The notes: a model not told the origin generated them from the sequence alone. A stretch of DNA of 64,000 nt from Nannobrachium achirus (GCA_963921795.1 OY997657.1:27276377-27340376); one strand, 5' to 3'. Shown: positions 12,124 to 25,633, counted from the first letter of the stretch. A program made the numbers and translations.

Positions 12124-12327
12124 GCATTTTCACTTCTGACAATAGGGCGTGCAACAAATGGGAAACATTTTACTGTATGTTATAGAAATAGAAATAGAAA
12201 TTTTCCTTGCAGATTCCTCAAGTCTGGACAGCTGCAATGCACAACTTGCATCTGGAAACCACTCAGCAATTTCTAGAAATTGTCTAATTTGTATTACCAT
12301 GAGACTGACTGATCTCAGAGAGAGGGC

Positions 12328-13083
12328 GAGATCATTTAGCGACCTACAACCGGGTCGCGACGTGGTCGGTAGTTTTCAGCGACCGGGTCGCAAAATCGAG
12401 CGACCGGGTCGCTAAATCACCGACCGCGGCGCTAAAGCGAGCGACCGGGTCGCTAAATCGACCGACTGGGGTGCAAAATCTTCCGACCGGGTCGCTAATT
12501 CCTCCGACCGGGACGCTAATTCCATCGACCGGGGCGCTAATTCCACCGACTGGGACGCTAATCCAGCGACCGGGTCGCTAATTCCTCCGACCGGGACGCT
12601 AATTCCATCGACCGGGACGCTAATTCCACCGACTGGGACGCTAATCCAGCGACCGGGTAGGTAAATCTCCACCGACCACCGGGCTACTAACCCTAACCCT
12701 AACCCTAACCCTAACCCTAACCCTAAACCTAACCTCAGTAACCTTACCTCAGTTAGGCTAACCTGCCACGCAACCTCCCGACCGGGTCGCTAAATCACCG
12801 ACCACGTCGCTAAATCACCGACCGCGCCGCTAAAGCGAGCGACCGGGTCGCTAAATCGACCGACTGGGGCGCAAAATCTTCCGACCGGGTCACTAGATGT
12901 ACCAACCGGGTCGCTAAATCTACCGACCTAAAACTGCAGGCAGGTCGGTAGATTTAGCGACCGGGTCGGTCGATTTAGCGGCGCGGTCGCTCGATTTAGC
13001 GACCCGGTCGCTCGATTTAGCGACCCGGTCGCTGAAAACTACCGACCACGTCGTGACCCGGTTGTAGGTCGCTAAATGATCTC
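12328..13083. mobile_element. Inverted-repeat element filled with a palindromic minisatellite
   Basis: The terminal inverted repeats exceed 60 bp, starting GAGATCATTTAGCGACCTAC and ending in its inverse. Between them lies an array of about 18-21-bp units built on CGACCGGGTCGCTAAATC, each itself partly palindromic. The orientation of the units flips in the right third, after about 12930. A (CCCTAA)n run with CCTAAACCTAACCTCAGTAACC (12688-12771) interrupts the array. The minus-strand frame at 12672-12412 shows a seven-residue repeat only because the unit is 21 bp. No clear target duplication or transposase was found. Confidence 0.75.
12688..12771. repeat. Interstitial telomere-like (CCCTAA)n inside the minisatellite element
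   Basis: About seven CCCTAA units are followed by CCTAAACCTAACCTCAGTAACC and CTAACCTGCCA. The same non-telomeric continuation is found inside a different inverted-repeat element at 46886-46962. Confidence 0.8.
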
Positions 13084-15570
13084 ACTCCTACTGTGATCTC
13101 AGCTGGATTAGCTGCCTCCCCTAACTACTTAATTAGTTTTATATCAAATTGGGGTCCATCCTCATTTTCATTCCCGGCCTATTTTGTGTTCTCAGTCTGG
13201 CCCTGTACAAACATCACTGACACAAGGCATTATATGATTAACATCCTTTACCATAGCCTTCCCCCCCTTTGCCCTGTGCCTTTTCATACGTGAACACAAT
13301 GCCAAAACAATGTCATCACACCACACAGAAACAATGATGGAGATAATTAGGGTCATGTCTCCTGTCAGAGATTTGCTCTCCACCGAGTGCCCCTTTCTAG
13401 TTTAACAGTAAAATATTAGAAAAAAAACTATTAAAATCCGACATTTAAAAATATATATTTATATTTATACATTTAGGACAGTATCTTGCAAACAGTATGC
13501 TGTTCTGGACAAATAAGTATGTTAGGGTAAGTTGTAAGATGTAAAAGGAACTTTTGAAAAGGGTGTCCTTGCACAATAGCTTCTCAACTCACAATGCATT
13601 GTTCACTCAGTTTCAAAAGACATAACAAAAGGGTATTTATAGAGAGTTGCAGAGAGGTAAAGTTACAAATATACAGACACAGCAGCCCTGTGTAGTGGAG
13701 TTGCAAACAATGAAGCTGATTTATACAGTACTTGTCGTGGAGGCATTCATAGCTGTATTAAATTGTCGAGTTTGAATTTGACAAAATATATAGTGAGAAA
13801 AGAAGTGTTACATTCTGACAATCAAAATGACTGCAATCAAAAGAAATCTGATTTCAAGTTGTAAGCATGCAACTTTGGACAATAAGTTCTCTGCAGTCAT
13901 TCAACAAATTAATCAATGTCAGTACATTTGCATGAATCTTCTCAACTTCTTTAGTGATGCAGAAGTAGTTGGGAATAGTGTTATACTGTACTATAGTATG
14001 TACAGTATGTATGAAAAGCTCATAGCAACCAACATGCAACTGAGTTTGTTCAACAGTGAAATTCTAGAGTGACGTGTTCATGTAGAAGAAAAACAAGTTA
14101 TTGCCAACATTTATTTGTATTTTTATTTTTTGTGTGTAGCTAGTATACATTTTTACTTTAAGGTCTTTAACTGCATTCTATGTCAATTAATTGTCTATAT
14201 TGAAAAAAATTGAAAATATTGCTTATTTTGATTTGTTCAAATTATGCAAATGTAACTAATATGATCACTGTATGATTAGATATGTCCATGTCTATTATTT
14301 CATTTTTACACTTAAGATATTAGTGAGAGGGAAATCTTGTTGGAGTAAAAATCTATAAATCCTATAAATGGAATATTGGCTGTCCGAGTTTACTATTATA
14401 GGTTCATCTGAGAAAATAGCAGGACGTTGGTCTGATATTAGGTGGACTGATTGATTTCACTTCTTTTGTGTGCTAGCAGATTATACTGTGTACATACATA
14501 CAGTACATACTACATTCCTCCTGAAGGTAGCTTTCCAACAAGGTCGCAAGCTCATCACTCTATCAGCCCATCAATGGAACAGGTTTACTAACCCCTAATA
14601 TAACCCTAATAACATGACCTTTACAAACCCTCCGAGTTGCCTAACTGACTGACTCAATAAGACTTCAGTCCCAGTCTCGTTAAAACTTCAAAGTGACCCA
14701 ATAAACCACCCTCTGTCATTTCAAGCTGCGTAAATCTACCAGTCGTCGCTCACGTCTAGTTAAACATTGTATAAGTATGTATTTACATGGTAAATCACTT
14801 TACACACTAAGAGAACAGGTGACACATGTATATTATCTAGAGCTGCACTGTCAATATGTGGCCTATTATGCTTATTGGTCAAATATTTCACCTGTACAAT
14901 TATTACAGGTCAGCACAACAATATACAGTATCTGCCTTTAGCTCCAAACAAACAAAACAATCTGTCCCTTCCCCTCTCCAAACTCTAATGGCAGCAACTT
15001 GGCAGCTTTGTTTAATATAATATTCAATGAAGGGTTACTACATATTGTGTCATATATTGTATATCACCAGGTTATTATTTTTAATGATATAATATAAAAT
15101 ATGAAACTCGAATAATCAAAAGCACATGCCTATACCTTTTATATCAGGTTAAAAAAGATTCTTGTAATGTCTCGCTGAAAATAGAGTATCAAAATAAACT
15201 CATACAGGATACAGGAGAAGCATTTTTAACACTACTGTAGCCTACATACGGTACAGTAACAACCCATGCATTTTACACATGTCGTCATATTTTCCTGTCG
15301 CACATCAGCAACTGATGATATAAGTGCTTCCGGTCTACAGATATCATAATACACCAATACCAGATACATTGCAATCTAGCATTGGACCATTAACAGGAGT
15401 GTAACAAAGCATTAGAGATGCCTGATTACATGAAACCTTCAGATTCAATCCTGACCTTTGGGCACATTTAGAGTACTGTTTGGAATGTGAGCTATTTCTG
15501 ATCATCTGAGATTCAACTGTCATCCAGCCATCCAGCTATGTTGTCTGGGAGACACCCACCCCCCGGCCCC
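13084..15570. other. No gene; long AT-rich unique stretch
   Basis: About 2.5 kb without a supported exon. The open frames at 13827-14072 (plus) and 14039-13854 (minus) overlap and show no domain. Several TACAGTA-type palindromic bits occur. Confidence 0.5.

Positions 15571-15653
<83 letters not shown>
15571..15653. repeat. (CA)n microsatellite
   Basis: About 41 CA units. Confidence 0.95.
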
Positions 15654-15655
<2 letters not shown>

Positions 15656-15774
15656 TCCATTATTCCATTATTTATTCAGCATTTGATCCACAGACCACAG
15701 ACCACCATTGGTCAGAGTAAAATGACCCGTAAGGGTCTATTTTACACTCTCAAGAGTTAAAGATCTATAGGGTT

Positions 15775-15862
15775 GGTCACCAACTCGCCATCCTTTAGAT
15801 GGGGACCACCTGGAACCCCTCAAGGACCCACTGGTGGTCCTTGGACCACTGGTTGAAAACCA
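15775..15862. repeat. Fragment of hAT-type MITE
   Basis: TTGGTCACCAACTCGCCATC leads to TTGGACCACTGGTTGAAAACCACTG, resembling the inverted end CAGTGGTTTTCAACC. No target duplication could be set. Confidence 0.4.
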
Positions 15863-15952
15863 CTGCTGGACATGAATAACACCCTCACTACCTATTGTAA
15901 AATAACAAAATGAATGAGTATAGTCTTCTTTGTGATCAGTGTCACTGTAAAG

Positions 15953-16136
15953 CAATGGTTCTCAACGTGGATTCCATGGATTCTGTGGGTTCCTTTATGG
16001 GGGTCTAAATTGACCCATACAAGTCTGTAACTCTGACAGTGTACAAATGGAACCAAATTGGTTAATTTGGTTCCATTTGCATACTGTCAGTCAGAGTTAA
16101 GGGGAGACCTTGACATTTGAGAGTCTGAGAAACAGT
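15953..16136. mobile_element. Hairpin hAT-type MITE (CAATGGTTCTCAAC), copy 1
   Basis: It starts CAATGGTTCTCAACG and ends GAGAAACAGTTC. The middle folds back: AATGGAACCAAATT is inverse to AATTTGGTTCCATT around 16045-16080. A second copy lies at 45020-45175. Confidence 0.65.
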
Positions 16137-16905
16137 TCTATATACAGTACTCACCTTGAGCGTGTCGTTGTGGACGTAGCCGCAGCCTTCTCCAGGTGGG
16201 ACCCTGAGCAGCACCTGGGCCCCCTCTGCCTCAGCCGACCGAGGGGCGCATACTGTAGTCCACCGTACCAGGGCCAGACGGAGCGGACAGACAACCAGCT
16301 CCAGGGCCGGGTGTGGGGGACAAGAAAGGAGGAGGCTATGATATGTTTTGGTTTAGTTTTTTAGTTTTTTTGTATGCGTTCCCAAATGAGTGCAAAGAAG
16401 AAATCCTGTTGTCGCTCCAGTGACAGTGACACTTCCACAGTGAGTGCAGTGAGGAAATAAACAGATAGACACGGAACGCAAAAAGGAAAAACAAATCACA
16501 ACAAAAGCAGAGAGAGAGAGAGATGTGTGTGTCTGGTTTCTGTGGGAATCAGAGCATGTGTGTGAGGAAGAGCAGAGGAGGGGGGAGCAGGAGGAGGAGG
16601 AAAGTAGGATGGGCTCCACGCTCTCCATGGCACCTCCCCTATATGAGTGTAATAATTCCAAGCAGCTGGTTTTTCAGGTCCTGCTGCCGGGCCCCTAGGT
16701 GTGCCGACAGCTGTTGATCAAAAAGCAGAGCTCCCTCCTCCATGCTTTTTCTTTTTTTCTCGCGTGATGACGACGTGAGCCTGAGCCACAGCCAGACTGT
16801 TTCATGCCCCCAGGATTCCACTTACTACTGTACATGCAGTGGAGAGGGTGTGGCCGGCTGCGTGGACCAGTCTCTCTGTCTGTGACAGTCTTTGACTGTG
16901 TGTAA
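16137..16905. other. No gene recognised; GC-richer sequence
   Basis: Open frames on both strands (for example 16110-16364 plus, 16661-16353 minus) show no known domain and no consistent exon boundaries. A host exon cannot be excluded. Confidence 0.35.
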
Positions 16906-16908
16906 TTG

Positions 16909-17344
16909 TCTCCACCAGCCAAAGGCTGAGGGAGAGTATGTTTTCCCCTCCGTCTGTCCGTCCGTCCGTCCGTCCGTCCGTGCGTCCGTGCGTGCGTCCG
17001 TCCGTGCGTCCGTCCGTGCGTCCGTCCGTGCGTCCTCGCAGTTTGTGAGCAGCTAATCTCTGGCGCCGTTGGCCCGGTCGCTGCCAAATTAGCACACACA
17101 CTCCCTGGATGCCAATTCAGAACCTCTGCCCCACATTTTTCAAATCAGCCTCATGGTGGCGCTATAACAGGCCGATTTGTGTGGCCTGGTTGTTACCAGC
17201 TAATCTCCGGCGCCGTTGGCCCGATCGCTGCCAAACTGAGCACACACACTCCCTGGATGCCAAATCAGAACCTCTGCCCCACATTTTTCAAATCAGCCTC
17301 ATGGTGGCGCTATAACAGGCCGATTTGTGTGGCCTGGTGGAGAC
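16909..17344. mobile_element. GTCTCCACCAG inverted-repeat element, copy 1, with (CCGT)n
   Basis: It starts GTCTCCACCAGCC and ends GGCCTGGTGGAGAC, the inverse. A (CCGT)n/(GCGT)n tract lies at 16952-17034. A 147-bp unit containing AGCTAATCTC and GCGCTATAACAGGCCG is repeated in tandem, starting at 17051 and 17198. No protein is encoded; the RTDG-type frames read the simple repeat. Confidence 0.7.
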
Positions 17345-19295
17345 CTGTGCTCGTTTTTCCCCTTTTTTCTCCTGAAGCAAGAAAAGAAAAAACATGGTAT
17401 TCATTTAAGGTCATGCATGAGAGGAAACACATGTGTGTGTGTATGTGTATGTGTGTGCGTGCGTGCGTGTGTGTGCGTGCGTGTGTGTGTATGTGTTTGC
17501 ACACAGATAGGTATGTGGGGTTCAGAGATGTTATCAACACAATATCCTTAATCTTCTCTTAATCCCCCTCTTGTGTGTCCAGTCGTAAATGAACCATGTG
17601 AATTATTGCAGGTGTGCAAAAGGCCACCGATTGGGAGCACAGAAAATACATACAGCCAGGTAATATCATATTTCCACCTCTCTCTTTCCGTCGCTTGGAG
17701 GGAATATTCTGTTTCAAGCTAAACAGACTTGGCGAGTTGCCCCTCTGAATAGGAAAGCAGCATGTTTTCGTGAGGACTCATTTTTTGTCTCTCTACCTGT
17801 TTGCCTGTGACTAACTGAGTATTGCAACAATGTCTTTGTCTCTTTCCACTTCACCAGATCCTATTTCACAGTGTAGATACAGGTTACAGGATCTAAAGAT
17901 ATTCCCAAAAAAATGTTCCATTTGTGCCCTCTCAGAGCTAGACCCTTAGGGTCCATTTGGACCCCTGCTGGGCCCTGGACCAGACGATGAGAAACAGTGC
18001 TATAACACACCTTCCAGTCTGTCTCCAACCATTGCCAGTGAGTCGTCAGGAGTGAGCCTCATGTTACCTCCAAGGGCTAGGTGGTGCCCGTGACTAGAAA
18101 TCAAGTCTCTGTTGCTCCTTTGTGAGAAAGTGTAACTAAACTTCATTTAGGTGGACAGACATGGTTCTGTGTAGGCTGAAAGCAGGCTTACGTGCCTGCA
18201 GCCTTCCTTGATATCCCACATTGACATGGTGGAAGCTCTTTTTATCGCAAGCACTGCACATTAGATGAATATATACTTCCACAGCTCTAGATCAGATTTC
18301 ACTGTCACGAGATAAGAATCTATTTTTCACAATGGAATCTAGAGTACCACTGTGTTTTTCTCACTATACTGCAAACAAGAGCAGTTGCTTATAGTTAGAT
18401 TTTACAGACTTAAGTGTCATTTATGAATTAGTTATTGCCTTCAATGTTGAGAAAGGTAATCTATATACTGTAAGCTCTCCGTATAGGAATAGGTATAATC
18501 ATCCATACATCCATAAATTACCCAAATGTAACACTGTGTATGCTGCACAATAATGTATATAATCTTTTAACAAAACCTACAAAATATTCTTTAAGAGCTA
18601 ATGCATTACTTAAAGTTCCTGAGGCAAATCTGAAGTTTTTCACCTTTGTAACTGTAGATCATGCCTTTAAGGAATGCAGATACTGGGCCCATTAGCACCC
18701 ATCAGGTCCATGTTAACCTGATCTGTTCCCCTTAGGTGTGCACACGTAGTCACGTTCAGACGTACTTCCTGGTCACTAAAACAGTAAGGGTCATTGTGAA
18801 GAGGAATTCCCCACTCTCCCTCAGCAAGAAGAGAGGGGTTTTTGTGTTGCGGACAAAAAGAGACACAGCGGTACAGAATGTGCCTCATCATCACTGACTC
18901 GTTAGTCCTCCCAACCTGGAAAAGTCTATGAGCCTCTCACTGCGGCACCTCTAAATGATGATGGACAGAAGGCATCACATCTGCCATGCAGACGTCTTTT
19001 AAGATCATGAATCTCTAATTGGCCTTTTAAATATGAAATATCAAAGGACTCATTATAGAACACAGACAAGTCACTTAACCATCACTCGCATTGAATTGGA
19101 AAGGTTTGTAGGTTTTCAAGAGAGAAAGGAGTTAAGATTTATTCATGTGCCCCACACAGTATACTGTACATACATTTAAGAAGCTATTGTTCCCCACCTT
19201 CACATACAAGGAAGTGGATGTTGAGCATGGTGTGTTTGTTGTTCTTTGCGTAAAAACTGTCAGCTACTGTACCACATTCCTTTTGTTATATTGTT
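17345..19295. other. No gene recognised; (GT)n scraps and unique sequence
   Basis: An imperfect GT/GTGC tract occupies 17430-17500. A hAT-end-like GATGAGAAACAGTGC lies near 17987. The minus-strand frame at 18894-18667 has no recognisable family. Confidence 0.4.
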
Positions 19296-20111
19296 GTCTC
19301 CACCAGCCGAAGGCTGAGGGAGAGTATGTTTTCCCCTCCGTCCGTGTGTCCGTCCGTCCGTCCGTGCGTGCGTCCGTCCGTCCGTGCGTCCGTGCGTCCT
19401 CGCAGTTTGTGAGCACCTAATCTCAGTCGCCTCTGCCCTAAATTTTTCAAATGGGCCTTTTCTAGCGCCACCTAGTGGCCGATGTTCGCAAAACACATTT
19501 TGGTGCACTAGTCTTACAGATTTTGGCCAAAAATCCTACAAATCGGTAGGCAGTATCTCCACAGTCATGTGATCGACACGGATCTGTCCGATTTTGCATA
19601 TTCCATCCTGATTGGCTAAGATTGGCTTCCAAAGTTTGTAGGATTGAGCCGTTTGGAACAAATTGCCTCAAATCCCAAACGCAAAGTGCAATCATCATGA
19701 AATCGCGCACACACGTTCCCACTAGGTCGAAGAAGAAATGCCACTTAAAATTTTTGAAATCAGCCTCATGGTGGCGCTATAACAGGCCGATTTGTGGTTT
19801 TACCTATAACTCCACCGATCAATTTCAAACTTTGCAAGCGCACTCCCTAGAAGCTAACGATAAACCTTTGCCATGCATTTTTCACATAAGCCTTTTATAG
19901 CGCCACCTTTGGGCCGACTTATGTAAAACACATTTTTGGATATTACTCCTTGAGATTTTATCCAAAAATCACGCAAATCGGTACACAGTATCTCTATAGT
20001 CATGTGATCAAGTCCGATCCGTCTGATATTTCATATGCCATCCTGATTGGCTAATATTAGCTTCCAAAGTTTGCAGGATTGCACCACCAGGACGCACAGC
20101 CTGGTGGAGAC
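19296..20111. mobile_element. GTCTCCACCAG inverted-repeat element, copy 2 (longer)
   Basis: It starts GTCTCCACCAGCCGAAGG and ends CAGCCTGGTGGAGAC. A (CCGT)n tract lies at 19337-19400. A unit of about 434 bp (TAGCGCCACC ... CATCCTGATTGGCTAA ... TTCCAAAGTTTG) is repeated in diverged tandem, starting near 19463 and 19897. The shared GCGCTATAACAGGCCGAT links it to copy 1. Confidence 0.7.
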
Positions 20112-20309
20112 CTGTGCTCGGAAGAGCACTGCTTCTAGTTCCATTTGTTTCCTGTAAGTAATGTAGCTATGGTTTATGATTAGAAGCAGAACCAGAGGAC
20201 AGATATTACTGCCAGTTAAATACATTGCTGTGACAGGGGGCTATCTGGCCCTAACCCACATCAGGGCCCTCTCACAGCACTGTCACAGGGATGTTACAGT
20301 ACTGGTCAC

Positions 20310-20560
20310 TTTGTCTCCATCTGGTCATTGTGTCTCTGTGGTACTGGTCAGTATCATGGTCAGTATATCACATCAGTATAATGTAAAATGGTACTGACCA
20401 TGATACATGATACTGACCGACTGGCATGATACTGACCATGATACAGTACTGACGTGATATTGACATGAATAGTGAAATGATACTGACATGATACTGACCA
20501 TGATACAGACCATGATACTTACATCATATTGACCATGCTACTGACAAGATACTGGTTACA
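20310..20560. repeat. Degenerate minisatellite, unit like TACTGACCATGA
   Basis: Irregular repeats of GATACTGACCATGATAC occur on the plus strand from about 20390, preceded at 20338-20365 by the inverse orientation (GGTCAGTATCATGGTCAG). A short perfect inverted repeat, CCAATTGA/TCAATTGG, follows at 20562-20587. Confidence 0.6.
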
Positions 20561-21683
20561 CCAATTGATAAATGTTGTGTCAATTGGTGCAACCAGTATT
20601 CTTTCCTGAATAAAGTGAGACTGAAAATCAAGCATGAGGTCAAATTAACTTGGTGTTTTATTTAATTGCACCTGATAACAATGAATCAAGATAGAAACGT
20701 AAGAAATTGTGAGTGAGTAGTGAATTGTTGTGACGGGGCCTGACGTGCCTGTGACAGGGCCTGCGACATCAGACCCCTCTCACAGCACTGTGTGACAGGG
20801 ATGTCAGGCCCTGTTACGCAGTGCTGGGAGAGGGCCTTGATGTGACAGGGTCTGACATCCCTGCCACAGACATATCAGTTCCTGTCACATCAGGCATGAT
20901 GTGACAGAGCATTAATACACAATAAAGCTTACATTTTAATTTGGTTAGTGGGGGTGGGGGGATAAGGGACCTGGATATTGGGTAGAGGGCACTGGCCCAA
21001 AAAAGGCTGAGAAACACTGACATATACAGTAGACAAACAATACTGCCTGACCAGCAGCTTCGAATGCATGCCTCCTCTCCTCTCTTCTTATCTGTTCTCC
21101 TCTTCTGCTCTCCTCTTGCTGCATTTTAATATGAATTTCCTCCTTTGACTAACATCTTTTTGACAAATGAGTAATGAAAAATGTTTTTCGAAGTGTCGTC
21201 GCCATTGTCTTTTTTGTGTTTTTTTGTTCTTCAGATTTTTTTTTAATATTATTATAATTATTTTGTTCTTCCCACCTTTCAGGTCATTCAGTCATCAGTT
21301 GTTCTCGATGACTGATGGAAAGAATGTTACTGTTGTGTTGAAATGAACGAGCCATAAAGTCTGCAGTTTAGTCTTCAGGGGACATGTGAGGTGCAAAGTG
21401 CAAGTGACATTACCACTTATTCCACTTCACATTTCTAGCATACCAAGCAAGATGTAAATACACCGACTCATCTTGTTTTTCACTGCAGTGCTAAAGGTTT
21501 TTCCATGTACTCTACAGCAAAGTATGACACACCCAAGCTGCTATTGATCCACTGGGAATCCACCGAGGAACATTTCAGGGGATTTAGTTGTTACACGGAA
21601 AGTATCTCTTCTAAAAATAAAATGGTTGGGATATATGAAAGGATAAAGGGTAAAGTTAGTGGGCTTATAGCTATATGACTTTG
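20561..21683. other. No gene; degenerate GACAGGGCCTGA repeats
   Basis: Bases 20730-20900 carry several degenerate copies of TGACAGGG(C/A)CTGA in both orientations. The rest is unremarkable. Confidence 0.45.
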
Positions 21684-22050
21684 TTTAAAGGAATATCCTA
21701 CTTCCACCCCTACAATGATGTTTTTTCTATAAATTACTCTTCTTGAATTCATGGAGATTTCTTATTTGCCACGTTCCTAAATGAACAATCCAAGACTGAA
21801 GAGAATATTTGATGAATGGAAGGAAAATAGGGTCCCAGCTTAAAAACAGCAAAACCATATCAAAACGAATCTGTAGACGCCAAAGCCTATTTTCTTCAAT
21901 TCATCAAATATTCTCTTCATTTTTGGATTCTTCATTCAGGAACATGACATTCGTAAGAAAAATTAAACAATTATCCATGGATTAAAGGTTTTAATGGGGT
22001 GAGTAATTGATAGGGGGGAAAAAGTCATTTTGGGGGTAAAGTACTCCCAA
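21684..22050. mobile_element. Relic foldback element with TTAA start
   Basis: TTAAAGGAATATCCTACTTCC resembles the TTAAAGGGATATTCCACTTTC end of the elements at 4626 and 29635. GAGAATATTTGATGAATGG and the inverse AATTCATCAAATATTCTC form a central foldback around 21800-21920. The right end is decayed (GGGGGTAAAGTACTCCC). Confidence 0.45.
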
Positions 22051-23370
22051 TATTATTTTTATGGCAGTTAATGAGGGCTACATGATTCTGAATGTACATT
22101 CATACCGTTAATTTGGGCTTATGAATCAATTTTTACATAATTTCAAAGAATGAGATGTGCTCGTGAATTTGGCTCAAATTAATTCCACTTTCTGTAACCT
22201 GTTAATTCACAAAATAAAATTAAAGCCCCAAATAAACATAATTTTTAAGAATAAGTCTTTATATATTTCTCTATGTGAAACAAATGACAATCATACTACA
22301 CAAATAGCGGTACTGTAAGAGTCAGAGAGACCATCTCTGAGAAATAAGTACAGAACACGAAAATACAGATACTGGTATCATAGAACTGTAAATTATTGCT
22401 TGTTTAGCTACTTTGTTTTCTGAATTTCTACGGTACAAGACACAATATTCATATTTCAACAGAAACAGTACAACAGTGACAAACGGTATTATTGACCTTT
22501 TAGTAGACTCCCCCCAACACCCAAAAGAAGAAAACATTCAAACAGTCCATTTCAACACGACACAATGAGAGTTGTTTTTTGATCGAGCATCGCCAGGACT
22601 TATATTTTTGTACAATTTTCCCTTTTTTGTACATGAACAGAAGTACAATTTTTCCCTTTTTTGTACATGAACAGAAGCCGTAACAAACTGCACACTGGGA
22701 CTGGCCTCAGCAACAAAAAAACACTTGGCATATGTACATAAATATACACTTTTCTTTTCAACTGTGACCAGAAAATGCACCCGGTTTCAAATACCATGAC
22801 TAGAGACTGCAGTAAAAAATACATCTGTATCCATTTCTCCGTCTACCCATGCTGCTTTTCCATCCATATCATAATCCATCTCAACATTTTCATCGGTCAG
22901 TGCAGCAAAAACTGCAAAAACATGTCAACGTGGTGCATCTCCACGAATGTTTGTTTTACTGTTCTAAAAAGATTAAATGAACGCAGCTCAAGGACAAACA
23001 CGGTACCAAAAGACATTGACTTTGTTTAGCAGTTGTCAACTGCCACATCCCATCCCACCTCATCATAGAATATGATGGGGCCACAAAGGCCTCAAAGCCT
23101 GTATGGTACACTAGCAAGAGGACATGGACATTGGAGTGTTTCACCCACTGCAGTATGCTGGTGAGAAGGCTACCCAGGTGTTTAGCTTGAAAAAAAAAAA
23201 AAGACAATGAACAAAAGAACAAAAATAGAAAATAAATAAAATGTGCTTCCTACTTCTTTTCTAGCGAGATTATTTACACTGGAGAAAAAGTAACAAAACA
23301 CTGACAGTAAAGTGCTTGCATGCAGACAGATTTGTATTTTGCTTACTAATATTGTTATAGCAAAAAAGTA
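22051..23370. other. No gene seen; 35-bp tandem duplication
   Basis: CCCTTTTTTGTACATGAACAGAAG occurs twice in a row at 22620-22680. Otherwise unique sequence. It lies downstream of the rcan3 3' end and has no recognised exon. Confidence 0.45.
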
Positions 23371-25312
23371 TGTTTTTTTTATTTCATGCTGCCTAATATG
23401 AACATGGTTTAGACTCATCACTTAGATCCCAAGAGCCTGTTCAGGACACTGGTCATGCTACTTCTCAAACACTCCATTGTTTCACTGAAATATTACAAGA
23501 GGATACAATCTGTGTTCATTTTTCTATAGAGTTCAATTGGATTTTTAATCTTTCTAAATGATATGGAGGAGGAAAAGCACAATTGAAAATATCTACTTTT
23601 AGTTTACGAAACATGTTAACCAATTTCTTTCAGCCAAATTGAGCAAAATAACATTGTCTCCAGACTCCAGGTAAGAAAACTCTATCTAATCTCAGTTTAC
23701 CAGTGTTGACATAAGGTGGTGTGGGGTGAATGAGTGCTTTGGTTGATGTCCCACTAGGCTACCTTATTTTCCCTTTTGTCAGCAAAATGCTTTCAGGTAT
23801 GTTATTGAATCTAAATGGACTATTTCCAACTAGGTGCTAGTCAGCTATTTACAGCAAGAAGAAGCAGCGTATTATACCAACCTGCAACGGGAAGCGGCAG
23901 AGAGCCGCACCGTTGCTTCGAGATATCAAGAGATACTCAGTGCAAAACAAGCAGTAATAGTAGTAATAGTAGTATAGGCTTCCGATGAAACCATGACATG
24001 TAGAAAGTAGGTTGATAAAACAACACAGTAGCATTAACGTGAATGAAAATAACTGTCCTCACAAAATAAAACACCCCATACTCCTTGAAGAAGACAAGGG
24101 GGGATGAGCTGTCTCTGACCTTTTTCAATTCCAACAAAACATTGTGGGTAAGACTGAACTGTCGGTCATCGAATGATGTGTTCAGCTTCCCTCCACCGCC
24201 TGGGCTGTCACGTCGTTAAGCTCTGCGTGTGGATATGCGTCATGCGTAAAGCGTCATTCAGTTTCCCTGTCATCACAAACAACAGTACAGAACACCTCAG
24301 CTCGCCAATTACGGTAGTAATTAAAGCATGCAAAAAACTGTTCCTGGTATAAAATACATATTAAGAATACACACCTAGTAGTTCGGGGGAAAACAACACC
24401 TCTCCAGATGAAAGAAAAGACAGAAGACAGAATTCAAAGGAAAACAAATAAAATTGCCATAAAAGAACAAGTCAAACAGCCACCACAACGTTTGTCGGTT
24501 ACACACGGCACTCTGCCCTGTGTGTGACATGAAATAGATTCTGTTTTCCTTATATATGTGGTTAGTAGTTGTGTTTCTGTGAGTAATTTTTACATTTCTT
24601 TTTTTTTCAATACAATGCATGCAGACAAGAGAGGGAACATCACACAATCAATCCTGATGTTGAGCAGGCTGAAGCAATAAACCCAGCTGAAAGAATATAT
24701 AATTCATTAACCTAAAATAGGAGGGGAAGCATGTCTTGCTTTTGAGGTATCGCATGTCCTCAAACAAAGGTTTTATTGCACGCACAACCACTGAAGAGAA
24801 TAAGACAGAAGGAGAGGCAAGACCAACCAGCTAACCAAATAACTATTAACTAAGTAACTACCTAACTGACCAACTAACTAACTAGCAGAGTAGCGATGAC
24901 AGCTGAGTGTGTGTGCGCGTGTGTAGATGACAGGTGCCTGGTGACGGGACAGTTGTTTGTCTCCCTCCGGGCTGGAAACGAGGGGTGTGGGGTGGAGACA
25001 GTACAGTACACCCCACCACGCCCCAGAGCCGACCACAGAATGTGATGAGAGTGTGTGTGCGCGAGTTTCTCATCCATCCCCCTTTTTTTGTCTTCGTAAA
25101 AGCCACCTCATTCCGTCGCCTCGCCCTCCACAAACACCATTTCTTGTCGTCGTGGTTGTTGTTGTCGTTGTTTGTTTGTTTGCTTGTGGTTGAACTGAAA
25201 TGAGGGGCTTCGACGCTCTCTGTGGGTGCACAGAGACAAGAGAGAGAGAGAGGGGGCAGGTGTGTTGTGGGTCAAGGGGCGGTCGGGTGGGCCGCGCTGG
25301 GTGAGGGGCCAC
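23371..25312 (-). other. rcan3: Probable rcan3 3' untranslated region
   Basis: The region follows the stop codon of the rcan3 terminal exon on the minus strand and is free of recognisable mobile elements, unlike the introns, which suits a transcribed UTR. Minus-strand AATAAA signals lie at 24777-24772 and 23383-23378. Either could mark the poly(A) site, but this cannot be decided without transcript data. Confidence 0.5.

Positions 25313-25633
<321 letters not shown>

Noticed and set aside
12412-12672. Minus frame with a seven-residue repeat (for example SVPVGGI)
   Set aside because: The 21-bp minisatellite unit keeps any frame open; no start context or homology.
12328-13083. Possible CRISPR-like array of regular repeats
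   Set aside because: Units are contiguous without unique spacers, in a eukaryotic genome, and lie between long inverted repeats.
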